Source: Bradyrhizobium lablabi (lineage in GTDB: Bacteria; Pseudomonadota; Alphaproteobacteria; Rhizobiales; Xanthobacteraceae). Taken from it: 64,000 nucleotides of DNA. This document shows positions 54,811 through 63,831 of this stretch, in pieces (positions within the stretch are counted from its first letter, which is position 1; each line of letters starts with the position of its first letter). The translations under genes and the position numbers were made by a program. The notes beneath the pieces were generated by a model that saw only the letters and a program-made list of their open reading frames with translations, was not told the DNA's origin and ran no database searches. The stretch covers positions 496,001 through 560,000 of the forward strand of contig NZ_JAFCJK010000001.1 of the NCBI RefSeq assembly GCF_018131005.1, written 5' to 3'.

Positions 54811-54933
54811 GCGCGATGAGGTGAGGTTGAATCGTTATCGCGCTTAGGTCCTTTGTCTGATCACAATCTCCGCGCAAACGCGACGCATTTGTCGCGAGAG
54901 AACCGCGACACACTTTTCCGGATCATGCTCTAC
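54811..54933. repeat. Dispersed repeat, gcgcgatgag type, copy B
   Basis: Begins GCGCGATGAGGTGAGG and ends cacttttccggatcatgct, linking the gcgcgatgag type (copy A at 51817) with the short repeat at 43368. It may be a composite mobile repeat. Confidence 0.65.
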
Positions 54934-54994
54934 CGTTCCCGCATCGTCATGGCCGGGCTCGTCGAAGCCTTGACAAGTCCGCTCCGCGGCGTGC

Positions 54995-55957
54995 CTACGC
55001 GCCCTTCGCCAGCAGCGCCTTGAAATCGGCCCGCGCACGCTGCGCCTCGCTGCGTGCGGTCTCGGAAGCGTCGCCGAGGCCGAAATAACCGTGAATGAGG
55101 CCTTCGCCGGAATGGTATTTCACCGGCACGCCGGCCGCGGCAAGCGCCTTTGCGTAGGCGGCGCCCTCGTCGCGCAGCGGATCGAACCAGGCCGTGGTGA
55201 CGACGGCCGGCGCGACACCGGCGAGACTTCTCGCGCGCAGCGGCGAGACGCGCCAGTCGGCGCCATCGGCCTTGTCGGCGAGATAATGACCGCAGAACCA
55301 CTGCATCACGGCACGCGACAGGAAATAGCCCTCGGCATTCTCCGCGCGCGACGGGAATTTCGCGTTCTCCGCCGGATCGGCAAAACCGCCGACCACGTCG
55401 GTGACGGGATAGACCAGCAATTGCCCGGCAAGGTTGATGCCGGCATCGCGGCAGGCGAGCGCCACGGTCGCGGCGAGATTGCCGCCCGCGGAATCGCCCG
55501 CGACGCCGACACGCGAGGCGTCGCCACCGAACGCACCGATGCGATCGATCACGTCGCGAGTCGCGGCAAGGGCATCGTCGAACGCGCCGGGAAAGCGCGT
55601 CTCCGGTGGGCGTCGGTAATCGACCGAGACCACCACCGCGCCGGTCTCGATCACGAGGTTGCGCGCCTGGCGGTCATGGGTCTCCAGATCTCCGGCGACC
55701 CAGCCGCCGCCATGGAAGAACACAATGGTCGGCGCCTTGGCGCCGCCGTTGCGATAGAGCCGCGCGGCGAGCTTGCCGCCCCCGCCCTTCACCTCGATAT
55801 TTTCAACGCTCTGGACGGGTGGCGGCGGCACCGCAGCACGCGCCGCAGCGAGCGCGCGCAATTGGTCGCGCGCGATCTGCGGCGTCAATGTCGCGGCATC
55901 GCGCAGGGGCAACAGCGGAATGATCTTTTCAATGGCGGGATCAAGCGGAGCGGGCAT
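54995..55957 (-). CDS. Alpha/beta hydrolase of the hormone-sensitive-lipase family
   Basis: The 320-residue esterase shows the HGGGWVAGD oxyanion motif (about 79-87), the nucleophile Ser in GVAGDSAGGNLAA (about 150-162), an Asp in TAWFDPLRDEG and the His in GLIHGYFGLGD. These form the catalytic triad of the HSL group. It should cleave esters of short-to-medium acids; the substrate is unknown. The frame is complete from the ATG at 55957 with no signal peptide. It is downstream of the lipid-repair fusion gene, 110 bases away. Confidence 0.88.
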   Translation of the reverse strand: MPAPLDPAIEKIIPLLPLRDAATLTPQIARDQLRALAAARAAVPPPPVQSVENIEVKGGGGKLAARLYRNGGAKAPTIVFFHGGGWVAGDLETHDRQARNLVIETGAVVVSVDYRRPPETRFPGAFDDALAATRDVIDRIGAFGGDASRVGVAGDSAGGNLAATVALACRDAGINLAGQLLVYPVTDVVGGFADPAENAKFPSRAENAEGYFLSRAVMQWFCGHYLADKADGADWRVSPLRARSLAGVAPAVVTTAWFDPLRDEGAAYAKALAAAGVPVKYHSGEGLIHGYFGLGDASETARSEAQRARADFKALLAKGA

Positions 55958-56068
55958 CGTTGTTCTCCGGATGTCCGGCAGCCTTGGCGGCGACGTACCG
56001 GCATCGTCGTGTTGTTGATTATGCGCCCATTGGACAACAGGACGGCAGCAAGCACAACTGTGGTGGAG

Positions 56069-59000
56069 CTATGCCATCTGCGACACGGCCTGCTCGTCCT
56101 CCGGCCCCGGCTCGGCCTGCGACGCAGGCGCTGCCGCGAGTTCCTTGGCGAGCGCAGTCGCGCCGACATAGTCGGTCTTGCCGGTGACGAGCAGCGGCAC
56201 CTTGTCGACGACGCGGATGTCGGCAGGCACGGCGAGTTCGGAGGCGCCGGCGGCCTTCGCCTGGCGCTGCATGGCGGCGCGGTCGGCGTCCTTCTGCGTG
56301 GTCATCAGCACGATGCGCTCGCCCTTGCGCGCGTCGGGAATCGAGACCGCGACCGACGTCGCCTGCGGCCACAATGCCGTCGCCATGGTCTCGACCGCCG
56401 AAAGCGAGACCATTTCGCCGGCGATCTTGGCAAACCGCTTGGCGCGGCCCTTGATGGCGATGAAGCCCTGGGCATCGACGGTGACGATGTCGCCGGTATC
56501 GTGCCAACCTTCGGGCAGCGGCTCCAGCATGCCGGGATTTTCGGCGCGGAGGTAGCCGAGCATGACGTTCGGACCCTTCACCGAGAGGCGACCACCTTCC
56601 TCGATGCCCGGCACGGAATCGAGGCGGTATTCCATCAAGGGAGACAGCCGGCCGACGGTGCCCTGGCGGTTCGCCATCGGCGTGTTCATCGCGAGCACGG
56701 GCGCGGTCTCGGTGACGCCATAGCCTTCGAGAATCCGGATGCCGTAGCGCTCCATAAAGATCTGCCGGGTGCGATCCTTCACCGCTTCCGCACCCGCGAT
56801 GACGAGCCGCAGCGTGCGGAAGTCATAGGCATGTGCCGAACGGGCGTAGCCGGTCAGGAAGGTGTCGGTGCCGAACAGGATGGTGGCGCCGGTCTGGTAG
56901 ATCAGCTCGGGCACGATCCGGTAATGCAGCGGCGACGGATACATGAAGATCGGGATGCCGCCGAGGATCGGCATCATCATGCCGCCGGTCAGACCGAAGG
57001 AGTGAAACACCGGCAGAACATTGAACACCTTGTCGTTGGCGTTGGCATCGACCCGCGCCAGTGCCTGCGCTGCATTCGCGAGGATATTGCGGTGGGAGAG
57101 TACGACGCCCTTCGGCGTACCTTCCGAGCCCGAGGTGAACAGCACCACGGCGGGATCGTTCGCCTTGCGGGGAACACGCGGCGCGCTGCCGGCGCGCACG
57201 CCCTTGAGCTTATCGACGAAGCGGATGCCGGCTCGGACATCTTCGAGATAGACGACGCAGGCCTGTTCGGCGATCGCGGTGATCAGCTTGTCGAGCTTTC
57301 CCTTCTCGACGAAAGCCCTTGAGGTGAGCACGGTCCCGACCTGCGCCGCCCTCATCGCGGCGAGCACGTTGACGGGGCCGGCCGAGAAGTTGAGCATCGC
57401 CGGCACGCGGCCGATGGTCTGCAACGCCATGAAAACGACGGTGACGCCGGCCGAGTTCGGCAGCAGCACGCCGACATTCTCACCGACAGAGGTTCCGCTC
57501 TCGAGCTTGCGGCTCAACACCTGCGCGCCGAGGATCAGCTTGCGGTAGGTCAACCTGGTGCCGAGCGCGTCCTCGATGATCGGCTTGCCGGTGTCGCGAT
57601 CGCGATAGGCATGGCCGAGGCCTTCGAACAGCGTCTGGTCGAGCATCGCGTTCTTGACCATGGCGTCGATCATCACGTCCTGCAGCGCCGCGCCGGCGGC
57701 GTTGCGGCGCGCCTTGCCCTTCAGCGTCTGGTCGACCGGCAGCTTGACCGGCGGCAGGATCGAGATCGTCACTTTGGGGAACCAGGAGCGCTTGATCTCA
57801 CCGTTCTTGAGGTAGCTGAGATGCGAGCGCTGTGCGCCCTCGATGCGAACCGGGACGACGACGGCATCAGCCTTGTCGGCGATCATCGCGGTGCCGTCAT
57901 AGACCTTCATCAGTGAACCGGAAACCGTGATGCGCCCCTCCGGGAAGATCACGACCGGCTCGCCGGCCGCGACCAGCTTGATGAGGTCACGCGCGGCGAG
58001 CGGCTTGGTCGGATCCATCGTGTAGTGCTTGATCATTTTCAGGAATGGCTTTGCCCACCACGCCTTGGAGATTCCGGTATCGACCGCGAAGCTCGCGTCG
58101 ATCGGAAGCGTCGCGTGCAGCAGCGGACCATCAACAAGGCTGACATGGTTGGGGGCGATCAGCATCCGTGTGCCTGCCGGCGGCAGGTTCTCCAATCCGC
58201 GCATCTCGACGCGAAATAGCGCACGGAACAGCAGCCCACCGAAATCGCGCACGCCCTCCTTGCCCCACTTGCTCAACACGAACCAGACGGTGCCGAAGCT
58301 CGCAATCGCAAGGCCGAAGAAGATCCAGGCGATTGCAAGCCCCGCGGACTGCAGCAGCGCCACGAACAGGGCGCCCGCGACCATGAAGCCCGCCTGCAGG
58401 ATGTTGCCGGCGGCAATGATCCGGGCCCGCTCCGACGGCGCAGTCCAGGCCTGTACGGCGGCAAAGGACGGCACCACGAACAGGCCGCCGCCGAAGGCGA
58501 ACAGGAAGAAGTCGACCAGCATGCGCAGGCCGCCAAACGAGGCCGCAAACTCGAACGCGTGGACCTCGGCCTTGCCCGGCGTCGTGGCGCCGATCGCCCA
58601 GGCGAGGTCGAGGCCGACGATGCCCATCACGATGGCGCCGACCGGCACCAGTGCGAGATTCGGACGGACATGGCTGAGCTGGGCGGCAAACAACGAGCCA
58701 GCCGCGATGCCGATCGCAAAGATCGCGAGACAGAGCGTCACCACATCCTCGGCGCCGCCGACGCTTTCCTTGACCAGCGCGGGCAAGAGCGACAGCACGA
58801 TCGCGCCCACCATCCAGAACCAGGACACGATCACCATGCCGTCCCACAGCCGCGGCTCGGAATAGAGAGACTTCAGGAGCCGCAAGGTCGAGCTCCAGGG
58901 ATTGGTGGTGATCGGAAGGTCCGGCGCCGACGGCTGCGTCATCGGAATGCGCGCGGCGAACGCCCAGGAAAGAACCGACAGGCCTACCACGGCCGCGCAG

Positions 59001-59515
59001 ATCCAGCCCATATGGCTGGCGCCCGCCACGAATAGGCCACCGGCGATGGTGCCGATCAGGATCGCCATGAAGGTCGCGCCTTCGACCAACGCGTTACCGG
59101 TTGCGAGCTCCGAGATCGAGAGCTGGTCGGGCAGCACGGCGTATTTCACCGGGCCGAACAGCGCGGCGACCGTGCCGAACAGCGCCAGCGCGGCGAACAG
59201 GAGCGGAATTGAATGCATGAAGAAGCCGGCCGCCGCGAAGCACGCGGCGAAGATCTCGAAGAACTTCAGCCGCCGCGCGACGATCGACTTCACATATTTG
59301 TCCGCGAATTCGCCGCCGAGCGCCGACAGAACGAAGAACGGGAAGATGAAGACCGCACCAGCAATGGTGACGAGCGTCGGACCCTGCTCTTTGGTCGCGC
59401 CGTAGAGCAGCATGATGACCAGCGCATTCTTCAGTACGTTGTCGTTCAACGCCGAACAGAACTGGGCCCAAAACAGCGGCGCGAAGCGGCGGGACGACAT
59501 CAGTTCCTTGATCAT
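56069..59515 (-). CDS. aas: Fused lysophospholipid transporter / acyltransferase / acyl-ACP synthetase (LplT-Aas type)
   Basis: The 1148-residue product joins three domains. First, an MFS-type transporter (about 1-400, MSSRRFAPLFWAQFCSALND). Second, a PlsC acyltransferase with NHVSLVDG and FPEGRI. Third, an ANL adenylating domain with FTSGSEGTPKGVVLSHRN, GYGVTETAP and HDTGDI. In E. coli the transporter (LplT) and acyltransferase/synthetase (Aas) are separate; here they are one chain. Together they should flip and re-acylate lysophospholipids in the inner membrane. The ATG at 59515 (AAGGAAACGG upstream) is the start; upstream in-frame sequence is not membrane-protein-like. Confidence 0.93.
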   Translation of the reverse strand: MIKELMSSRRFAPLFWAQFCSALNDNVLKNALVIMLLYGATKEQGPTLVTIAGAVFIFPFFVLSALGGEFADKYVKSIVARRLKFFEIFAACFAAAGFFMHSIPLLFAALALFGTVAALFGPVKYAVLPDQLSISELATGNALVEGATFMAILIGTIAGGLFVAGASHMGWICAAVVGLSVLSWAFAARIPMTQPSAPDLPITTNPWSSTLRLLKSLYSEPRLWDGMVIVSWFWMVGAIVLSLLPALVKESVGGAEDVVTLCLAIFAIGIAAGSLFAAQLSHVRPNLALVPVGAIVMGIVGLDLAWAIGATTPGKAEVHAFEFAASFGGLRMLVDFFLFAFGGGLFVVPSFAAVQAWTAPSERARIIAAGNILQAGFMVAGALFVALLQSAGLAIAWIFFGLAIASFGTVWFVLSKWGKEGVRDFGGLLFRALFRVEMRGLENLPPAGTRMLIAPNHVSLVDGPLLHATLPIDASFAVDTGISKAWWAKPFLKMIKHYTMDPTKPLAARDLIKLVAAGEPVVIFPEGRITVSGSLMKVYDGTAMIADKADAVVVPVRIEGAQRSHLSYLKNGEIKRSWFPKVTISILPPVKLPVDQTLKGKARRNAAGAALQDVMIDAMVKNAMLDQTLFEGLGHAYRDRDTGKPIIEDALGTRLTYRKLILGAQVLSRKLESGTSVGENVGVLLPNSAGVTVVFMALQTIGRVPAMLNFSAGPVNVLAAMRAAQVGTVLTSRAFVEKGKLDKLITAIAEQACVVYLEDVRAGIRFVDKLKGVRAGSAPRVPRKANDPAVVLFTSGSEGTPKGVVLSHRNILANAAQALARVDANANDKVFNVLPVFHSFGLTGGMMMPILGGIPIFMYPSPLHYRIVPELIYQTGATILFGTDTFLTGYARSAHAYDFRTLRLVIAGAEAVKDRTRQIFMERYGIRILEGYGVTETAPVLAMNTPMANRQGTVGRLSPLMEYRLDSVPGIEEGGRLSVKGPNVMLGYLRAENPGMLEPLPEGWHDTGDIVTVDAQGFIAIKGRAKRFAKIAGEMVSLSAVETMATALWPQATSVAVSIPDARKGERIVLMTTQKDADRAAMQRQAKAAGASELAVPADIRVVDKVPLLVTGKTDYVGATALAKELAAAPASQAEPGPEDEQAVSQMA

Positions 59516-59800
59516 GGCCGTTTCCTTGGGTTCAGGCGCGCGGGGCCGGCGAATCTGCAATCGGGCGTGTTGGGGACGACTGGTGAGGTGGAATGAAACG
59601 GATGCCGCAGCCTCGAGTCTTCGTCACGTATCGGTTTGGTCTGGCGGCCTTGCCGGGACGGCGCAACCTTGCCCGGAGGAGATGTACGACACCTTTCGCT
59701 GGCCTGCGGCCAGCCGATGCAAGGACGAGCTAGCATGGCACATGGTGAGTGCTTTGTTGAGGATTCGGCGACAATTGCGGGCTGCAATCGTCACGCGCGA

Positions 59801-60046
59801 TCAGGTCAGTTCGCTCAGCCCTCCGAAGGGCGACAGCGGGCAGTTGCGCTGATTGCGGCGGCGGCCAGCCCTCACGGCGGCACGCGTCGCGCGCCGCCGC
59901 TCCAATACGCCCGCGACGTCGCTGGCTTGGGCGATGCGCTCGATCGGCGCCATTGCGAACCGAACAATCGGCCGCCCAATACCCCTCGCGAATTCGATCG
60001 CATCGTCGAGGAAGGTGGTGGTCAGTTGAAGTGCTAGACTCTGCAT
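59801..60046 (-). CDS. Small hypothetical protein divergent from TetR regulator
   Basis: The ATG at 60046 has GGAGG at reasonable spacing and gives 81 residues. The N-terminus MQSLALQLTTTFLDDAIEFA is amphipathic, and the C-terminus is Arg-rich (RRRATRAAVRAGRRRNQRN). No domain recognised. Its promoter region is shared with the TetR gene and overlaps operator copy 1, so it is a candidate target. The gap between it and aas (59516-59800) shows no gene. Confidence 0.45.
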   Translation of the reverse strand: MQSLALQLTTTFLDDAIEFARGIGRPIVRFAMAPIERIAQASDVAGVLERRRATRAAVRAGRRRNQRNCPLSPFGGLSELT

Positions 60047-60068
60047 GTCAGTGGCCTCCAAGGAATAA

Positions 60069-60084
60069 TTGAGCAACGCTCAAG
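60069..60084. promoter_or_regulatory. Palindromic TetR operator, copy 1
   Basis: TTGAGCAACGCTCAAG shares the pattern WTGARCAAYGYTCAAG with copy 2, 30 bases further on. Its arms (TTGAGC / GCTCAA) are perfect inverses. Confidence 0.65.
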
Positions 60085-60098
60085 TTAGTAATACGAAA

Positions 60099-60114
60099 AT
60101 GAACAATGTTCAAG
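60099..60114. promoter_or_regulatory. Palindromic TetR operator, copy 2, overlapping the start codon
   Basis: ATGAACAATGTTCAAG has inverse arms TGAACA / TGTTCA. Its first three bases are the proposed TetR start codon, so a bound repressor would block its own gene's transcript start. Spacing to copy 1 is 30 bp, about three helical turns. Confidence 0.65.
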
Positions 60115-60716
60115 TAGAATCTCTGCGGGACCGAAAGAAACTTCAGCGCCGTACCCTGCTGATCGAGATCGCGCGTGGCTTGATTGCATCTAAAGGCTTG
60201 AGGTCATTGAAGATTCGAGACGTTGCGGACGCCGCCGGCTGTTCCATCGGCAGCGTCTATAATGAGTTTGGCGACTTCGACGGGCTGATCCTGAGCGTCA
60301 ACCGCGAGACGGTTCAGGCGTTGACGGCCCGGCTAACGGCGGTCCCCGCCGACGACCCTGGCCGCCACCTCCACCGGCTCGCCGATGCCTATCTCGCCTT
60401 CGCGGCCGAGCACGCCAATCTGCTGCGCTCGCTGTTCGAGCACCGGATGGAGAATGACCGGCCCTTCCCCGAAGACATTCTGTTGATGGTGATGAAGGCC
60501 TTTGACCTGATGCACGCGCCGCTCGTGCGGTTATTGCCCGGCCGCGATGGTGAGGAGGTTGCGCTGCTCGCGCGCATGATGTTCTCCGCGGTGCATGGCA
60601 TCATCTCGCTCGGCCTCGAAGAGCGCATGGTCGCAGTGCCGCCCGACAGACTGCGCGAACAGCTCGCGCAGTTCATCGACACGCATCTCGCCGGTCTCGG
60701 TGTTCCGCACAAATGA
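60099..60716 (+). CDS. TetR-family transcriptional regulator
   Basis: The 205-residue product has the TetR helix-turn-helix (SLKIRDVADAAGCSIGSVYN) at about residues 35-54 and a helical ligand domain. A TTG at 60069 is possible, but it lies inside operator copy 1; the ATG at 60099 is chosen, though it lacks a clear ribosome site. Two matching palindromes in the start region imply tight autoregulation. Likely targets are itself and the divergent 81-residue gene, with aas possible beyond it. The ligand may be a fatty acid or acyl-CoA, inferred only from neighbours. Confidence 0.85.
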   Translation: MNNVQVESLRDRKKLQRRTLLIEIARGLIASKGLRSLKIRDVADAAGCSIGSVYNEFGDFDGLILSVNRETVQALTARLTAVPADDPGRHLHRLADAYLAFAAEHANLLRSLFEHRMENDRPFPEDILLMVMKAFDLMHAPLVRLLPGRDGEEVALLARMMFSAVHGIISLGLEERMVAVPPDRLREQLAQFIDTHLAGLGVPHK

Positions 60717-60719
60717 TGT

Positions 60720-61139
60720 TCACGCGCGGATACGCGCCATCGTACCGGCGACGATCTGCATGACGACCCCGAGCACCCAACCGACCATGATCGCCGCAGT
60801 CCAGGCGATGTGCGGCTCGCCCCGCAGCACGATGACGCCAACCGAGAAGAACGCGACCAGCGTCGCGAGGAAGGTGCCGATCGCGCTAAGCAACTCCGCC
60901 GCGTCGATCTTGCGCGTCGAGACTGTATCCTTCGGATGAAACATCAATTGCGGCGTATCGATGCCGAGGTAGAACCCGACCGCGCCGCAGACCATCATGA
61001 CCAGCACGAACGCCTGCGAGGTCAGCGCCGCGACGCTAGAGCCGACATGCACCGCCACGAACAGTCCGCTTGCCGCTCCCGCCATGGCAAGGCCAAGGCG
61101 CTCCAACACATGGGCAAATTTCCGTACGCGGGCCCGCAT
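60720..61139 (-). CDS. Hypothetical four-helix membrane protein
   Basis: The product from the ATG at 61139 is 139 residues with four hydrophobic segments: LGLAMAGAASGLFVAVHVG, AFVLVMMVCGAVGFYLGID, LLSAIGTFLATLVAFFSVGV and AAIMVGWVLGVVMQIVAG. The short polar loop GIDTPQLMFHPKDT lies between helices 2 and 3. No family recognised. A GTG eight codons upstream (61163) is an alternative start. It converges on the TetR gene with three bases between the stop codons. Confidence 0.7.
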   Translation of the reverse strand: MRARVRKFAHVLERLGLAMAGAASGLFVAVHVGSSVAALTSQAFVLVMMVCGAVGFYLGIDTPQLMFHPKDTVSTRKIDAAELLSAIGTFLATLVAFFSVGVIVLRGEPHIAWTAAIMVGWVLGVVMQIVAGTMARIRA

Positions 61140-61373
61140 TGCCGTGACCCTACCGATTGCCACCTACTTTAGGCTAAGCCTTTTTGTCGCGGCGCGAAAG
61201 ACGCTGCCCGCTCACATGACCGCGACCTTTTCCGAATAGCGCAGCGCCGACTTGCGTGAGCCAGCCTCTAGGCTTGGTTGTGTATCAACAGTGCCACTTC
61301 CTTTGTTAGAACAATCTAGCGACACCTAATTCGGCAACGATATCGGCATGGGACGGCCGGAAAAACGAAACGT

Positions 61374-61395
61374 GGGGCGGCGTCGCCGCCGCCCC
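61374..61395 (-). terminator. GC-rich hairpin downstream of the luciferase-like gene
   Basis: GGGGCGGCG-TCGC-CGCCGCCCC is a perfect 9-bp stem with a 4-base loop, 24 bases past the stop of the minus-strand gene at 61420. On the minus strand a T-rich stretch follows after about six bases. Confidence 0.55.
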
Positions 61396-61419
61396 GCGTC
61401 CTCCCTCACCCACTTAACC

Positions 61420-62520
61420 TTACGCCGCGCGTCCGAGCGAGGCGTCGAGATGCTTCAGCCGCGGCAGCACTTCCTGCTTCAACAGCCGCAGCGAATGGTG
61501 CCAGGCCTCCGGCTTGTGCTTGTAGTCGAATCCGAACACCAACAGCACGCCGAAGCCACCGACCTCCTGGTAGATCCTTTCGATCTTCTCGGTGACGGTC
61601 GCGGGCGAGCCGACGATCCAGTTGTTGCGGGCGCAATACTCGACCGTGACGTCGCTATCAGGCACGTCGGGGGTGGCCTTCAGATAGTCCTTGAAGCCGA
61701 AATGACCGAGCAGCGGCAGGAAATACTCGCCCATCATGCGGCCCATCATGTCGCCGGCCGAGAGCTTCCACGCTTCCTCGTCGGTATCGGCGACGAACAC
61801 TTCGCGCACCAGCCGCCAATCCTGCCGGCTCGGCTTGCGGCCGGTCTTGGCGGCGCCAGCCTCGACCGACTCCCAATGGCTGCCGACATAGGCAGGATTG
61901 AGGTTGAGGCTCATCGGGATGAAGCCGCGCTCGCCGGCCAACTTCAGCGTGTCAGAACCCTTGCTCAAGCCCGCGACGCCGATCGGCGGATGCGGCGCCT
62001 GCAGCGGCTTGATGTGCGGCTTCAGGAAATCGAACATCGTATCCGGCTTCGTCACCGTCCAGAACTTGCCCTTGTGTGTCCACGGACCCGGCTCGGTCCA
62101 CATCTTCAGGATGATCTCGAGCGCCTCGCGCGTCATGTCGCGATTCTGGCCACTCATGCCGTCGACATTGAACATCGCCCAGTCACTCGGCAGGCCGCTC
62201 GCGGCGACGCCGAAATTGAGCCGGCCCTCGGCGAGATGGTCGAGCATCGCGACACGATTGGCGAGTTCTGCAGGATGATGATAGGGCAGCAGGAAACCGC
62301 CGGGCCCGATGCGGATGTTCTTGGTCTGCAGCAGCGCCTGCGCGATCAACAAATCCGGCGACGGATGGGGCTCCCAGGGTGCCGTGTGATGCTCACCGAT
62401 CCACGCCTCCCGATAGCCAAGTTCGTCCAGCCATCGCAGCACCTGGAGATCCCAGTCGTGACCCTCTTTCAGTCCGCACTCCGGCGGATGCGAGGGCATC
62501 GCGAAGTATCCGAGTTCCAT
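61420..62520 (-). CDS. Luciferase-like (LLM) flavin-dependent monooxygenase
   Basis: A 366-residue enzyme of the bacterial luciferase superfamily: N-terminal MELGYFAMPSHPPECG, YREAWIGEHHTAPWEPHPSP (about 36-55) with the conserved EHH, and RIGPGGFLLPYHHPAELANR. These enzymes use FMNH2 from a partner reductase to oxygenate organic substrates. The substrate is unknown. The ATG at 62520 is the start. It sits 198 bases downstream of an Old Yellow Enzyme homologue in the same direction; the two flavin enzymes may share a pathway. Confidence 0.9.
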   Translation of the reverse strand: MELGYFAMPSHPPECGLKEGHDWDLQVLRWLDELGYREAWIGEHHTAPWEPHPSPDLLIAQALLQTKNIRIGPGGFLLPYHHPAELANRVAMLDHLAEGRLNFGVAASGLPSDWAMFNVDGMSGQNRDMTREALEIILKMWTEPGPWTHKGKFWTVTKPDTMFDFLKPHIKPLQAPHPPIGVAGLSKGSDTLKLAGERGFIPMSLNLNPAYVGSHWESVEAGAAKTGRKPSRQDWRLVREVFVADTDEEAWKLSAGDMMGRMMGEYFLPLLGHFGFKDYLKATPDVPDSDVTVEYCARNNWIVGSPATVTEKIERIYQEVGGFGVLLVFGFDYKHKPEAWHHSLRLLKQEVLPRLKHLDASLGRAA

Positions 62521-62718
62521 GGGTTTCCTCTCGCTTTGTTATGGCGTGTCTTGTGCACGCACGCAAAGCAGTACCTGTCACGGCTGCGGCGGAATGATGG
62601 CTTCCTCATGCAGCGAAAATTTTCCGCGCCGCGCATCGTCCGGGCATCCCGACTTGGGCATGAAGGAAAAAGAAACGTGGATGGCCAAGGTCGAACCCGG
62701 CCATGACGGCGTGTCAGA

Positions 62719-63831
62719 TTACCGCGCGCCAAAAGTTGTCGTGCCGAACAGCGCCTTCTGCGTCGATGGCTGTGAGCGCCAATATTGCGGCGGCGCTGAG
62801 ACCACGCCACCGAGCTCGGCGGCTGCGTGCCAGCCCCAGCGCGGGTCGTAAAGCATGCCGCGGGCAAGCGCGACCATGTCGGCCTTGCCGGAGGCAACGA
62901 TCTCCTCGGCCTGTTTCGCTTCGGTGATCAGGCCGACCGCCATGGTAGTGACGCCGGTCGCCTCCTTCACCGCCTGCGCCGCCGGTACCTGGTAGCCGGG
63001 ACCGAGCGGAATCTTTTGCAGCGGTGATACGCCGCCGGAGGACACATCGACCCAGTCGACGCCGCGCTTCTTCAATTCCTTGGTGAATTCGATGGTCTGC
63101 GCGACGTCCCAGCCGCCCTCGACCCAGTCGGTCGCCGACACGCGCATGCCGATCGGCTTGCGAGCCGGGAAAACCGCGCGCACGGCCTCGAACACTTCCA
63201 GCGGATAGCGCATGCGATTTTCGAGCGAGCCGCCATATCGGTCGGTGCGCCTGTTGGCGATCGGCGACAGGAACTGATGCAACAGATAGCCGTGCGCGCC
63301 GTGCAGTTCGAGCGCATCGATGCCAAGCCGCTCGGCGCGCCTGGCGGCGGCGACAAACGCCTCGCGGACACGCTTCAATCCGGCGTCATCGAGCGCTAGC
63401 GGAGCCGCTTCGCCGTCCTTGTGCGGTACGGCGGACGGCGCCAGCGGCTGCCAGCCGCCTTCCGAGATCGGGATCAACTGTCCGCCCTCCCAAGGGCGAT
63501 GGCTCGACCCCTTGCGGCCAGCATGGGCGAGCTGCATCGCGACCGCGGCCTTCGAATGCTTGCGCACCGAAGCGAGAATCGGCTTCAACGCCGCCTCGTT
63601 GGCGTCGCTATAGAGGCCAAGACAGCCGGGCGTGATCCGCCCGATATCCTCCACGTGAGTCGCCTCGATGCAGAACATCGCCGCACCCGACAGCGCCAAC
63701 ATGTTGATGTGGGTGAAGTGCCAGTCGTTGGCCGATCCGTCGATGGCCGAATACTGGCACATCGGCGAGACCATGACGCGATTGGCAAGTTTCAGGCCGC
63801 GCAGCTCGATCGGGGAAAACAGGGTGCTCAT
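62719..63831 (-). CDS. NADH:flavin oxidoreductase, Old Yellow Enzyme family (YqjM-like)
   Basis: The 370-residue product begins STLFSPIELRGLKLANRVM and SPMCQYSAIDGSANDWH, with the Cys and Tyr of the YqjM type near the flavin; HGAHGYLLHQFLSPIANRR and TDRYGGSLENRMRYPLEV are the barrel motifs. OYEs reduce activated C=C bonds with NAD(P)H and FMN. Physiological substrate unknown. The gene is complete, and the remaining 170 bases of the window show no gene. Confidence 0.92.
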   Translation of the reverse strand: MSTLFSPIELRGLKLANRVMVSPMCQYSAIDGSANDWHFTHINMLALSGAAMFCIEATHVEDIGRITPGCLGLYSDANEAALKPILASVRKHSKAAVAMQLAHAGRKGSSHRPWEGGQLIPISEGGWQPLAPSAVPHKDGEAAPLALDDAGLKRVREAFVAAARRAERLGIDALELHGAHGYLLHQFLSPIANRRTDRYGGSLENRMRYPLEVFEAVRAVFPARKPIGMRVSATDWVEGGWDVAQTIEFTKELKKRGVDWVDVSSGGVSPLQKIPLGPGYQVPAAQAVKEATGVTTMAVGLITEAKQAEEIVASGKADMVALARGMLYDPRWGWHAAAELGGVVSAPPQYWRSQPSTQKALFGTTTFGAR

